From assembly GCA_052387955.1 (NCBI GenBank), contig JBQTIQ010000015.1:1-64000 (forward strand): a stretch of 64,000 bases of DNA, read 5' to 3'. Below, piece after piece: positions 47,870-56,769 of the stretch; position 1 is the first letter of the stretch; every line of letters begins with the position of its first letter. Origin of the DNA: JBQTIQ01 sp052387955 (GTDB lineage Bacteria; Actinomycetota; Acidimicrobiia; Acidimicrobiales; JACDCH01). Below the pieces are notes generated by a model, which did no database searches, was not told the DNA's origin, and saw nothing but the letters and a program-made list of their open reading frames with translations. The position numbers and the translations under genes are program-made.

Positions 47870-48769
47870 ATGCCCGCGCTCGAACTCGGTCTGCCGCACG
47901 TCCACTCCGGCAAGGTCCGCGATATCTACGACGCCGGCGACGGCCGGCTGTTGATGGTGACGTCGGACCGGATCTCGGCCTTCGACGTGGTGATGGCCGA
48001 GCCCATCGCCGACAAGGGTCGCGTCCTCACCGCCATGACCGCGTTCTGGCTCGACGAGCTGCGCGACGTGGTCGGCAGCCACCTGGTCTCCACCGACCTG
48101 GACGACTGTCCGCCCGAGGCCCGGCGGCCCGAACTGGAGGGCCGCGTGATGCTGTGCCGCCGGGCCGAGATGCTGCCGGTGGAATGCATCGTGCGGGGCT
48201 ACCTGTCGGGCTCGGCGTGGAGCGAGTACCGCCGCCACGGGACCATGCACGGCACCGTCCTTCCCGCCGGCCTCACCGAGTCGGACCGGTTGCCCGAGCC
48301 GGTGTTCACGCCGTCGACGAAGGCCGATATCGGCGACCACGACGAGAACATCAGCTTCGAACGGGCCGTCGAGCTCGTCGGGAAGGAAGTCGCCGAGCAG
48401 AGCCGCGACGTCAGCCTGGAGCTGTACCGCCGGGCCGCCGACCGGGCCGCCAGCCGAGGGATCATCATCGCCGACACCAAGTTCGAGCTCGGTTTCGTCG
48501 ACGGCGAGCTGGTGGTGTGCGACGAGGTGCTGACCCCGGACTCGTCGCGGTTCTGGCCGGCCGACTCCTACGCCCCCGGCCGGTCCCAGCCCAGCTTCGA
48601 CAAGCAGCCGGTGCGTGACTACCTGTCCGGCCTCGACTGGGACAAGACTCCGCCGCCGCCCCCCTTGCCCGAGGCGGTGGTGGACGCCAGCGCCCTTCGC
48701 TACCGCGAGGCGTACGAGCGGGTGACAGGCCTTTCACTGGAAGACTGGCCGTCACCACCCGCCTCCTAG
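47870..48769 (+). CDS. purC: SAICAR synthetase
   Basis: The 299-residue protein has SGKVRDIYDAGDGRLLMVTSDRISAFDVV, VECIVRGYLSGSAW and DTKFELGFVDGELVVCDEVLTPDSSRFWP, the PurC signatures. It joins CAIR with aspartate. It is the longer actinobacterial/yeast-like form. ATG 47870; the stop is 1 nt from the purS start. Confidence 0.96.
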   Translation: MPALELGLPHVHSGKVRDIYDAGDGRLLMVTSDRISAFDVVMAEPIADKGRVLTAMTAFWLDELRDVVGSHLVSTDLDDCPPEARRPELEGRVMLCRRAEMLPVECIVRGYLSGSAWSEYRRHGTMHGTVLPAGLTESDRLPEPVFTPSTKADIGDHDENISFERAVELVGKEVAEQSRDVSLELYRRAADRAASRGIIIADTKFELGFVDGELVVCDEVLTPDSSRFWPADSYAPGRSQPSFDKQPVRDYLSGLDWDKTPPPPPLPEAVVDASALRYREAYERVTGLSLEDWPSPPAS

Positions 48770-48770
48770 A

Positions 48771-49034
48771 GTGAGCGCGGTGAGGTTCTCGGTCGTCGTC
48801 GAGGTCCAGTTGCGTGCCGGCGTCGCCGATCCCCAGGGTGCCACCATCGAGCGCTCGCTGCCCACGCTGGGCTTCGACGGGGTCAGCGAGGTACGGGTCG
48901 GCAAGTGCATCCGCTTCGCGCTCGACGCCGACGACGAGCACGCCGCCCGGGCCGAGGTCGACGACCTGTGCACCCGGTTCCTGGCCAACCCGGTGATCGA
49001 GGACGCCGCCGTGCGGCTGGAAGCGCTGGGCTGA
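48771..49034 (+). CDS. purS: FGAM synthase subunit PurS
   Basis: The 87-residue protein fits PurS: RFSVVVEVQLRAGVADPQGATIERSLPTLGFDGVSEVRVGKCIRF and a C-terminal LANPVIEDAAVRLEAL. It bridges PurQ and PurL in the three-part FGAM synthase. GTG 48771 is the ORF start; GTG 48780 would give the more usual MRFSVVVEV start. The stop overlaps purQ by one base. Confidence 0.95.
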   Translation: MSAVRFSVVVEVQLRAGVADPQGATIERSLPTLGFDGVSEVRVGKCIRFALDADDEHAARAEVDDLCTRFLANPVIEDAAVRLEALG

Positions 49035-49708
49035 TGGCCCCGACGGTCGGGGTGGTGCTGTTCCCGGGATCGAACTGCGAACAGGACGTGGCCGAGGCGG
49101 TGCGCGGCCTGGGGGGCGAGGCCCGGATCCTGTGGCACGGCGATCCCCGCGTCGGAGATGTGGACGCCGTGGTGGTCCCCGGTGGCTTCGCCCACGGCGA
49201 CTACCTGAGGCCGGGCGCCATCGCCCGGTTCTCGCCGGTGATGGAGGCGGTGGCCCGCTTCGCCGCCGACGGCGGTCCGGTGGCCGGCATCTGCAACGGG
49301 TTCCAGGTCCTCACCGAGGCGGGCCTGCTCCCCGGTGCCCTCCAGAAGAACCGAGGCCTGAAATTCCTGTGCACGACGGTGGCCCTCCGGGTCGACAGCA
49401 CCCGGTCGGTGCTCACCTCCGGCGCCGCCCGAGGCGATGTCCTGCGGGTCCCGATCAACCACTTCGAGGGCAACTACACGTGTTCGCCGGACACGCTGGC
49501 CGAGCTCCGGGCCGACGAGCGGGTCGTGCTGCGCTACGTCGACAACCCGAACGGGTCGACCGACGACATCGCCGGGATCTGCAACCGCGCCGGCAACGTG
49601 GTCGGGCTCATGCCCCACCCCGAACGGGCCAGCCATCCGCTGCTGGGCTCGACCGACGGTGCCGTGCTGCTGACGTCGATGCTCTCGGCCGCCGCGGCGG
49701 CGGCGTGA
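49034..49708 (+). CDS. purQ: FGAM synthase glutaminase subunit PurQ
   Basis: The 224-residue class I glutamine amidotransferase has GVVLFPGSNCEQDV, VVVPGGFAHGDYLRPGA, the nucleophile in GICNGFQVLTEAGLLPGAL and the catalytic His-Glu in LMPHPERAS. It supplies ammonia to PurL. ATG 49034 overlaps the purS stop (TGATG). Confidence 0.97.
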   Translation: MAPTVGVVLFPGSNCEQDVAEAVRGLGGEARILWHGDPRVGDVDAVVVPGGFAHGDYLRPGAIARFSPVMEAVARFAADGGPVAGICNGFQVLTEAGLLPGALQKNRGLKFLCTTVALRVDSTRSVLTSGAARGDVLRVPINHFEGNYTCSPDTLAELRADERVVLRYVDNPNGSTDDIAGICNRAGNVVGLMPHPERASHPLLGSTDGAVLLTSMLSAAAAAA

Positions 49709-49723
49709 GCGGCGGCCTCGCCG

Positions 49724-52018
49724 GTGGTTGACCCTGACCGGTCGGTGCACCGGGCGCTGGGGCTGACCGACGACGAACACGACCGGATCGTCGAGGTCCT
49801 CGGCCGGCCGCCCAATCATCTCGAGCTGGCCATGTACTCGGTCATGTGGTCCGAGCACTGTTCCTACAAGTCGTCCCGCATCCATCTCGGGAGGCTGCCG
49901 ACCGACGCCCCGTGGGTGGTGGTGCCTCCCGGCGAGGGGGCCGGCGTCCTCGACGTGGGCGACGGCATCGGTGCTGCCATCCGCATCGAGAGCCACAACC
50001 ATCCCTCCGCCATCGAGCCCTACCAAGGGGCGGCCACCGGCGTCGGTGGCATCCTGAGGGACATCTTCTCGATGGGTGCCCGGCCGATCGCGGTGATGGA
50101 CACGCTGTGCTTCGGGCCTCTCGAAGAGGCCCGTAGCCGCTGGGTGGCCGAAGGCGTGGTGTCGGGCGTGTCCGGCTACGGCAACTCGGTCGGGGTGCCC
50201 ACCGTGGGGGGTGAGACCGTCTTCGACGAGACCTACGCCGACAACCCGCTCGTCAACGTCCTGTGCCTCGGCCTCCTTCCGCTCGAGCGGCTGGTGCTGG
50301 GCCGGGCCGAGGGCGTGGGCAACCTGGCCGTGCTGCTCGGCTCGTCGACCGGTCGCGACGGCATCGGCGGTGTGTCGGTGTTGGCGTCGGCCGGGTTCGG
50401 TGACGCCGCCGCCGACGCCGCCAAGCGCCCGAGCGTCCAGGTCGGCGACCCCTTCGAGGAGAAGCGGCTCATCGAGGCCTGCCTGGCGCTGCTCGACGCC
50501 GGCTTGGCGGTCGGTGTGCAGGACCTCGGTGGCGCCGGGCTCACCTGTGCCACCTCGGAGACCGCGGCCAAGGGCGGTGCCGGCATGGACGTGTACGTCG
50601 ACGCCGTCCATCAGCGCGAACCGGGCATGGCCCCCTTCGAGGTGATGACCAGCGAGTCCCAGGAACGGATGCTGGCCATCGTCCGCCCCGAGCATCTCGA
50701 CGAGGTGCTGGCCATCGCCGCCCGTTGGGAGGTGACCGCCGTCGTCGTCGGGACCGTGACCGGAACCGGGCGCCTACGGGTCCTCGACCGCGACGGCGCG
50801 GGCGCCAGCTCGCCCGGCGGCGATGGGTGTGGGGCGCAGCCCCACGGGAGCACGGTGTTGGCCGACATGCCCGCCCGGTCCCTGGAGGAGGACGCCCCCC
50901 GTTACGACCGGCCCCGGACGCCGCCGGTCGACCTGGCGGCCCGGTGGGCCGACCAACCCGAGTTCTACGTGGGCCTGGCTGATACTGATCGAGGGCGGGT
51001 GAGCCGTGACCTGTTGGCCATGTTGGCCGACACCGCCTGGGTGTCGTCGCAGTACGACCACCAGCTGTTCCTGAACACGGTCCAGGGGCCAGGGGCCGAC
51101 GCTGCCGTGCTACGGCTCAAGCACCCGGTGACCGGGCTCGACACCGGCCGCGCCCTCGCCCTCACCACCGACAGCAACCATCGGTGGTGCGCGGTAGACC
51201 CCCGGGCCGGCACCGCCGCCCTGGTGGCGGAATCGGTCGCCAACCTCGCCGTCAGCGGGGCTCGGCCGCTGGCCGTGGTCAACTGCCTCAACTTCGGCAA
51301 CCCGGAGCACCCCGAGGTGATGTGGCAGCTGGCCGAGGCGATCGACGGCATGGCCGAAGCGTGCCGGGCGCTGGCGGTCCCGGTGGTCGGTGGCAACGTC
51401 AGCCTCTACAACGAGTCCCGGGGCCGTGACATCGACCCGACGCCGGTGGTCGGCCTGCTCGGCGTCGTCGACCGGCTCGAGCGCCGGCCGCCCGGCGCGG
51501 TGCTGGTTGCCGGCGCCCGGCTGGTCGTGCTCGGCCCCGCGACGACACCGGCGTTGGCCGGGTCGCGTTGGGCGTGGTCGCGCCAGCTCCGAGGCGGCCG
51601 GCTCCCGGTGGTCGACTTCGTCGCCCACGGCGCCCTCTGCGACCTCGTCCGGGACCTGGTCGGTGCCGGCCTGCCGGCAGGGGTGCACGACGTCGGGGAC
51701 GGCGGGCTGGTCCTGGCGTTGGCCGAGATGGCGGTCCGGTCCGGTGTCGGGTTCGAAGTGAGCGGGCCGGCGGTGGCCGACGTGGCCACGCTGTTCGGCG
51801 AGGCGCCCGCCCGGGTGGTGCTGGCGGTGGCGCCCGACCGGGTGGCCGAGGTCGAGGACCGGGCCGCGGCAGCCGGGGTCACGGCCCGGTGGCTGGGCAC
51901 CGCCGGCGGCAGGAGCCTCGGGGTCGAGGGCCTGATGGAACTGTCCCTGGTCGACGCGGCCCACGCCTGGGGCGAGACCCTCCCGACCGCGCTGGGCCAC
52001 GGCACCACCCAGGGTTGA
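49724..52018 (+). CDS. purL: FGAM synthase subunit PurL with an in-frame repeat insertion
   Basis: The 764-residue protein is the small-type PurL: MWSEHCSYKSSRIHL, SHNHPSAIEPYQGAATGVGGILRDIF, a first PurM-like domain to about residue 350, a second to the C-terminus with VGGNVSLYNESRG and VHDVGDGGLVLALAEMA. Residues about 356-375 (DGAGASSPGGDGCGAQPHGS) are encoded by a copy of repeat family A and replace a hairpin turn before VLADMPARSLEEDAPRYDRP. GTG 49724 is the start. It completes PurS-Q-L; purF and purM are not adjacent. Confidence 0.95.
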   Translation: MVDPDRSVHRALGLTDDEHDRIVEVLGRPPNHLELAMYSVMWSEHCSYKSSRIHLGRLPTDAPWVVVPPGEGAGVLDVGDGIGAAIRIESHNHPSAIEPYQGAATGVGGILRDIFSMGARPIAVMDTLCFGPLEEARSRWVAEGVVSGVSGYGNSVGVPTVGGETVFDETYADNPLVNVLCLGLLPLERLVLGRAEGVGNLAVLLGSSTGRDGIGGVSVLASAGFGDAAADAAKRPSVQVGDPFEEKRLIEACLALLDAGLAVGVQDLGGAGLTCATSETAAKGGAGMDVYVDAVHQREPGMAPFEVMTSESQERMLAIVRPEHLDEVLAIAARWEVTAVVVGTVTGTGRLRVLDRDGAGASSPGGDGCGAQPHGSTVLADMPARSLEEDAPRYDRPRTPPVDLAARWADQPEFYVGLADTDRGRVSRDLLAMLADTAWVSSQYDHQLFLNTVQGPGADAAVLRLKHPVTGLDTGRALALTTDSNHRWCAVDPRAGTAALVAESVANLAVSGARPLAVVNCLNFGNPEHPEVMWQLAEAIDGMAEACRALAVPVVGGNVSLYNESRGRDIDPTPVVGLLGVVDRLERRPPGAVLVAGARLVVLGPATTPALAGSRWAWSRQLRGGRLPVVDFVAHGALCDLVRDLVGAGLPAGVHDVGDGGLVLALAEMAVRSGVGFEVSGPAVADVATLFGEAPARVVLAVAPDRVAEVEDRAAAAGVTARWLGTAGGRSLGVEGLMELSLVDAAHAWGETLPTALGHGTTQG
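50791..50849 (+). repeat. Repeat family A, copy 3, inside purL
   Basis: The 59 bp match intergenic copy A1 (14223-14281) at 56 positions. They are read in frame as part of PurL with no stop. The 17-nt palindrome GTGGGGCGCAGCCCCAC lies at its right end (50829-50845). Confidence 0.88.
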
Positions 52019-52117
52019 ACCGTCCAGCCGCCCGAGCGAAGCGAGCTCCTCCGCGAACGGATAGCGCTACCGGGGCTCGCTCGACCATCTCCTCGCCCTC
52101 GCTCTCGCCCGTTCGCG

Positions 52118-52597
52118 TCAGACCATGGGGAGGGGGGCTTCGGGTTCCTCGTCGGTGGCGGCGAACAGGACCCGGTCGAGCACGAAGAACTTGGCCAGCC
52201 ACAGCACCCCGAAGCCGATCACGTTGCCGACGTTGGCCATCACCGGCGTGTCGGGGTACCGGTGCTCGAGGACTGCCACCACGATGGTGGAGAGCACCAA
52301 CCCGAGGAACGTCATCACCCAGAACGGGAGCACCTCGGCGTAGAAGCTGCTCTTGCCCTGCTTCTTCCACACCCAGGCCCGGCACAACAGGTAGGAGGGA
52401 ATGGTGCTGATGGCGACGGCGGCGACGTTCGACCACGCCCAGGACCAGTCGAGCACCTGGGTGAACACCGTCAGCAGCGTCTGGCCGCTGACGGTCCCGA
52501 CCACCGAGGTCATCGAGTACTTCCACAGCTTGCGCACCAGCGGCCGGTCGCGCAGCCTGACGACGTCGGTTCCCTGCGATGTCACCAGGCCGGCCAC
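52118..52597 (-). CDS. GtrA-family membrane protein
   Basis: The 159-residue protein has four hydrophobic helices and the GtrA signature: LVRKLWKYSMTSVVGTVSGQTLL, SNVAAVAISTIPSYLLCRAWVW, FWVMTFLGLVLSTIVVAVLE, VIGFGVLWLAKFFVLDRVLF. GtrA proteins are thought to flip lipid-linked sugars. GTG 52595-52597 or GTG 52583-52585 is the start. It opens the glycan region. Confidence 0.87.
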   Translation of the reverse strand: MAGLVTSQGTDVVRLRDRPLVRKLWKYSMTSVVGTVSGQTLLTVFTQVLDWSWAWSNVAAVAISTIPSYLLCRAWVWKKQGKSSFYAEVLPFWVMTFLGLVLSTIVVAVLEHRYPDTPVMANVGNVIGFGVLWLAKFFVLDRVLFAATDEEPEAPLPMV

Positions 52598-52663
52598 GAC
52601 GGCACAGGTTAGAAGACCCTCGGCGCAAGCTGCCGCCGCCCGGCCCGTTACCGTTGCCCGGCC

Positions 52664-53659
52664 ATGTCGCGAGGAACCGCCAGAGCGGCGACCAGGAGTC
52701 AGGGCGCCCGGCCGACGCCGCCGGTGACGGTCGTCATCCCCACTCACGACCGGGTGGGGTACCTCGCCGAAGCGGTCGCCAGCGCGCTGGACCAGGACGA
52801 CGCCGTCAGCGAGGTGGTGGTCGTCGACGACGGTTCGGTCGACGGCACCGGTGACTGGCTCCGGTCGATGCCCGACCCCAGGCTGCGGTGGCAGCGGGTC
52901 GAGGTGGCCGGCGGCGGTTCGGCCGCCCGAAACCTGGCCCTGGCCGACTGCCGCACGCCCTTCGTGCTGTTCCTCGACGACGACGACCGGCTCCGGCCCG
53001 GCGTCCTGCGCCGTCTCGCCGCCGCCCTCGACGCCCGCCCCCGGGCCGCAGGCGCGGCCGGTGCCTTCGTGCGCTTCGGGTCCCTGACCGGGCCGGCCCG
53101 GGACCTGCACCCCCGGGTCCCGATGACGGTGCCGGTGTGGAGGGAGGAGCTCTTCGGCTGGAACATGCCCCCGGCGGTGCTCCTGTGGCGGCGGTCGGTG
53201 GTTGCCGCCATCGGCGGCTTCGACGCCACGCTGCGCCGCTGCGAGGACCGCGACCTCAACCTCCGGGCCTATCCCCGGCCCTTCGCCCTCGTCCCGGTGG
53301 TCGCGGCCGACTACCGGGTGCACCCGGCACAGGTGAGGACCGACCAGGAGGCCGACACCCACCGGCTGGTCGTCGAGCGCTTCGTCGCCGGCCTGCCCGA
53401 ACGCCACCGCGGTGCCGGCCAGGCCGTCCTCGACGCCCGCCGCCACTTCGACGCCGGCCTCGAGCGCTACGTGGCCGGCGACTTCAAGGCCGGCGCCCGC
53501 CATCTCGCCGCCACCGTCCGCCGTGCTCCCGCCCTGGCCGCCTCGCCGATCCTTGGCCCGTGGCTCACCGGCCTGGTCGCCAAGACCGCCGTCGGCGCCG
53601 TCCTCCCCTCTGCGACCGCGGCGATGCTTCAGCAACGAGTGCGCGCCCGGCGTTGCTAG
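52664..53659 (+). CDS. Family 2 glycosyltransferase
   Basis: The 331-residue protein has a GT-A fold: VTVVIPTHDRVGYLAEAVASAL, VVVVDDGSVDGTGDWL, AARNLALADCRTPFVLFLDDDDRL (DxD) and GGFDATLRRCEDRDLNLR as the acceptor region. The C-terminal 90 residues are helical. Donor and acceptor unknown. ATG 52664, with a short basic leader. Confidence 0.88.
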   Translation: MSRGTARAATRSQGARPTPPVTVVIPTHDRVGYLAEAVASALDQDDAVSEVVVVDDGSVDGTGDWLRSMPDPRLRWQRVEVAGGGSAARNLALADCRTPFVLFLDDDDRLRPGVLRRLAAALDARPRAAGAAGAFVRFGSLTGPARDLHPRVPMTVPVWREELFGWNMPPAVLLWRRSVVAAIGGFDATLRRCEDRDLNLRAYPRPFALVPVVAADYRVHPAQVRTDQEADTHRLVVERFVAGLPERHRGAGQAVLDARRHFDAGLERYVAGDFKAGARHLAATVRRAPALAASPILGPWLTGLVAKTAVGAVLPSATAAMLQQRVRARRC

Positions 53660-53661
53660 CT

Positions 53662-53727
53662 GCGTTCCCCGGCCACGCAGGCCGTGCCTGGCCGCGCCTC
53701 CGCTGGCGCTCCGGCGCTTGCATCGTC
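53662..53727 (+). repeat. Dispersed repeat family C, copy 3
   Basis: Matches 14114-14178 (other strand) and 31783-31858. It begins 3 nt after the stop of the glycosyltransferase gene. The 352-bp gap 53660-54011 holds this copy and repeat B2 and no gene. Confidence 0.75.
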
Positions 53728-53855
53728 CCTGGCCCGTCACCGCTCGGCGCGCCGGGCGGCTGGCGTAGCGGGCGCGGGCATGGCTGGCCCTCTGGCGCGG
53801 GGCGTTCGCGTGGTTGGCGCTGTGATCCTTGTTGGTTACGAGGTTGGAGTGTGGG

Positions 53856-53965
53856 CCCTGGACGGCGCAGCCGCAGGGGGTGCGGGGGGCACCCCCGCAT
53901 ATATCCGCCGGAGGGTGGCTTTGCCGCCCGCAGGCGCAACGAGCCCGCCGGAGGCGGGCGCCGCA
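53856..53965 (-). repeat. Dispersed repeat family B, copy 2
   Basis: Read on the minus strand it matches 43705-43815 with the same order of blocks: CCTCCGGCGGG, CCTGCGGGCG, CCCTCCGGCGGATAT, GCGGGGGTG and a closing CGCCGT.CAGGGC. It lies 3' of a glycosyltransferase gene on each side. Confidence 0.82.
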
Positions 53966-54011
53966 TGAACTAGCAGGGACGGAGCCGGACGAAGCGAGCG
54001 AGTGAATGCGA

Positions 54012-54899
54012 TTACCAGAAGGGCACGCGGTGGGCGACGCCGCCGCGCAGGCGGCCCCACTGGTACGAGAGGTCGTGGACCCAGCGGCCTCGTCCGTCGG
54101 CGGTGACCAGTTGGCGGGGACCGCGCTGGAGCAGCCGGGCCCAGTACTTGGCCGAGTCGCGCAGCGCCGGCCGTTCGGCACCGTCGGCGCCGAACTTGCG
54201 GTAGAGCAGGGCAGCGGCCATCCCGTACCCGACGAGCTGGCGGTGCAGGGCGCCGAGGCCGGTACGGAACCGGTAGTACACGACCGCGTCGGGGGCGAAG
54301 CCGATGGTGCCGCCGGCCAGCTGGACCCGCCACGACAGGTCGACGTCGTCGCCGGCGACGAGGAACCGTTCGTCGCAGCCGCCGACCGATCGGTAGGTGT
54401 CGCGCCAGACCGCGAAGTTGGCCCCGATGACATGGGGGAGGAAGGCCATCGGCACCGGCAGGCCGTCGGCCGTGTACGAGTCCCGCCACCCCCGCACCTT
54501 GGCCGGGTTGAGCACGTCCACGTCGAGGTGCCCGCCGACCAGGTCGGCGCCCGCCGCGGCCCGGGCATGGGCCTCGACCCAGTTGGCCGCCACCACGTCG
54601 TCGGCGTCGCAGAACAGCAACAGGTCGCCCTCGGCGCCCTCCGCGCCCTGGTTGCGGGCGTGGGTGATGCCGGGCCGGTCCCGGGCGGGCACCACCCGCA
54701 GCCGCGGGACCCGCCCCTGCCATTCCTCGATGGCGGCCAGGGCTGAGGGCTCGCAGCCGTTGTCGGCGACGACGACCTCCCACCAGCCCCCGTAGGTCTG
54801 CAGTGCCAGGGCGGCGAACTGGTGGGCCACGAACGGGGCCCGGCCGTGGACGGGGATGACCACGCTCACCGAGGGCACTGCGGGCCGGGCCGGGGGCAC
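54012..54899 (-). CDS. Family 2 glycosyltransferase
   Basis: The 295-residue protein has SVSVVIPVHGRAPFVAHQF, EVVVADNGCEPS, ITHARNQGAEGAEGDLLLFCDADDVV (DxD) and GGCDERFLVAGDDVDLSWRVQLAGG, a typical rhamnosyl/galactosyltransferase-like GT2. No membrane helix is seen. The start is GTG 54897-54899, 19 nt from the divergent next gene. Sugar specificity unknown. Confidence 0.88.
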   Translation of the reverse strand: MPPARPAVPSVSVVIPVHGRAPFVAHQFAALALQTYGGWWEVVVADNGCEPSALAAIEEWQGRVPRLRVVPARDRPGITHARNQGAEGAEGDLLLFCDADDVVAANWVEAHARAAAGADLVGGHLDVDVLNPAKVRGWRDSYTADGLPVPMAFLPHVIGANFAVWRDTYRSVGGCDERFLVAGDDVDLSWRVQLAGGTIGFAPDAVVYYRFRTGLGALHRQLVGYGMAAALLYRKFGADGAERPALRDSAKYWARLLQRGPRQLVTADGRGRWVHDLSYQWGRLRGGVAHRVPFW

Positions 54900-54918
54900 C
54901 CGCCTACGGTAGAAGTCC

Positions 54919-55815
54919 GTGCCCGGCCGTCCCTCAATCCACGCCGTGTACTTCGTGCTGAACGACCTCGAGTTCCTGGGCGCGTCCCTGGCCTCGGTCT
55001 ATGACCTCGTCGACGGCGTCACCGTCATCACCCGCTACGACCGTGACCTGTTCGGCGTGCCCCGGCCGCCCGACGGGCTCGTGGAACTGGTGCTGTCGCG
55101 CCAGCTCGACCCCGAGCGCAAGGTCAACCTCGTCGTCACCAACGAGGGCACCGAGCCCGGTGCCCGCAATCGGGCCATGGCCTACGCCGAGGAAGCGGCG
55201 CCGGTGCGGGGACCGTCGGGGGCGCCGGGGCCGATGCCGCGACCTGACCTCTTCTGGCACGTCGACGCCGACGAGGTCTACGACCGGGCCGATGCCGTGC
55301 GGCTCCTGGGCTGGGCCCAGGAGCACCGGGCCCGGGCCTACCTGGTCGAGCTGCGGACCTACTTCAAGACCTGGAACTGGCGGGTCACCGAGCAGGGCAA
55401 CTTCATCGCCGTGACCCGGCCCGGTTTCCGCTTCGGCTCGCTGCGGACCTGGTACCCCTCCGTCTGGGCCCGGGGCCTGGCCAAGCTCACGCTGCTGGGC
55501 GCGCTTGCGGAGCGCCACGCGGTGCGGGGCATGGGGGCGGTGCTGGTACCCCCCGAGGTGGCGGTGTGCCACCACGGCAGCTACGTCGGGCCCCGGTCGC
55601 GGATGGAGGCCAAGCTGGCGTCGTCGCCCCATCGCCACGAGTTCGTCCAGGGCTGGCTGGAGCGGGTATGGGACCCGTGGACGCCCGACAGCCGGGACTT
55701 CCACCCCACTACCCCGGCCCGCTTCCCCCATGCCGTCCACGTGGCGACGGCCGAGCTGCCCGACGCCGTCCGTGAGCACCCCTGGCCCGCGGGTTGGATC
55801 GAGAGGGGCCCATGA
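54919..55815 (+). CDS. Glycosyltransferase-like protein (GT-A type)
   Basis: The 298-residue protein has a weak GT2 pattern: AVYFVLNDLEFLGASLASVYDLVDGVTVI, EPGARNRAMAYAEEA and LFWHVDADEVYDRADA (DxDE). C-terminal residues HHGSYVGPRSRMEAKLASSPHRHEFV resemble glycosyltransferases of surface-glycan loci. GTG 54919; the stop overlaps the next gene (ATGA). Confidence 0.78.
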   Translation: MPGRPSIHAVYFVLNDLEFLGASLASVYDLVDGVTVITRYDRDLFGVPRPPDGLVELVLSRQLDPERKVNLVVTNEGTEPGARNRAMAYAEEAAPVRGPSGAPGPMPRPDLFWHVDADEVYDRADAVRLLGWAQEHRARAYLVELRTYFKTWNWRVTEQGNFIAVTRPGFRFGSLRTWYPSVWARGLAKLTLLGALAERHAVRGMGAVLVPPEVAVCHHGSYVGPRSRMEAKLASSPHRHEFVQGWLERVWDPWTPDSRDFHPTTPARFPHAVHVATAELPDAVREHPWPAGWIERGP

Positions 55816-56750
55816 GCGACGGCTTCGGGCCTGGAGGCCGCGATCTGTCGATCATGGTGCCGGTCCACGACTGCGCCGGCTACCTCGGAGTTACCCTCGA
55901 GTCGCTGGCCCGGCCTCATCTCGGGCAGGCCCACATCGAGGTGCTCGACGACTGCTCGTCCGACGACCCCGCAGCCGTCGTCGCGGCGTTGGGCGGAGGC
56001 CGCGTCGGCTACCACCGCCACGATCGCAACGTCGGCATGGTGGCCAACTTCAACGCCTGCATCGCCCGGGCACAGCGGCCCTGGGTCCACATCCTCCACG
56101 GCGACGACTTCGTCCTCCCCGGTGCCCACGACGAGCTGGGCCGCCTGTTGGAACGCCACCCGGCCAGCCGGGTGCTCTTCGCCCGCTCGGTCACCGTCGA
56201 CGAACTGGGCCGGTGGCGGGGTACGTCCGCGGTGTTGGGCGCGGGTGAGGACGGCGCCCTCGGCTACAGCACCCGCCAGTGGGGGCTGAACCCGGTGCAG
56301 TTCGCCGGCGTAGTGTTCCAGCGCGCCGCGGCCGAGGAGGTTGGTGGCTTCGACCCGGGCCTTGCCCACACCGCCGACTGGGACCTGTGGTGGCGGCTGG
56401 CGCGGTCGTGCCCGGCGGCGTACACCAACCGCTGCCTGGGCGCCTACCGGGAGACCGGGGGGAACCACACCTCGACGCTGCGGCGCTCGGCGGACAACCT
56501 GCACCAGTGCGTCGAACAGCTCGCCCGTATCGTCGCCGCTGACGCCGACGTCGACGCCGACCGGGAGATGTACTGGCCGCTGTTCGAACACGCGGTCCAC
56601 CAGGCCCGGAGCTTCGCCGGCGACGGCGAGGCCGTGCGCGCCCATCTGCGGGTGCTGGCCCGCTTTCCCCGCACCGTCCCCCGCACCCGGGCCATCCTCC
56701 GGGTAGCGGTGGCCCACGCCGCCGAGAGGCTCTCCCCCTCGGGGTGGTGA
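55812..56750 (+). CDS. Family 2 glycosyltransferase
   Basis: The 312-residue protein has LSIMVPVHDCAGYLGVTLESL, IEVLDDCSSDDPAAVV, NVGMVANFNACIARAQRPWVHILHGDDFV (DD of the DxD) and VGGFDPGLAHTADWDLWWRL with the acceptor-site WDLW. ATG 55812 overlaps the previous stop; the upstream TTG 55794 is less likely. The C-terminal helices may touch the membrane. Confidence 0.88.
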   Translation: MSDGFGPGGRDLSIMVPVHDCAGYLGVTLESLARPHLGQAHIEVLDDCSSDDPAAVVAALGGGRVGYHRHDRNVGMVANFNACIARAQRPWVHILHGDDFVLPGAHDELGRLLERHPASRVLFARSVTVDELGRWRGTSAVLGAGEDGALGYSTRQWGLNPVQFAGVVFQRAAAEEVGGFDPGLAHTADWDLWWRLARSCPAAYTNRCLGAYRETGGNHTSTLRRSADNLHQCVEQLARIVAADADVDADREMYWPLFEHAVHQARSFAGDGEAVRAHLRVLARFPRTVPRTRAILRVAVAHAAERLSPSGW

Positions 56751-56769
56751 AGTCCGCCGGGGTGGCCCG

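Noticed and set aside
52118..54568. 816-codon minus-strand frame covering GtrA and a glycosyltransferase
   Set aside because: Only the last 159 codons are the GtrA gene; the rest is antisense to a GT2 gene, repeats B2/C3 and out-of-frame sequence of the next glycosyltransferase.
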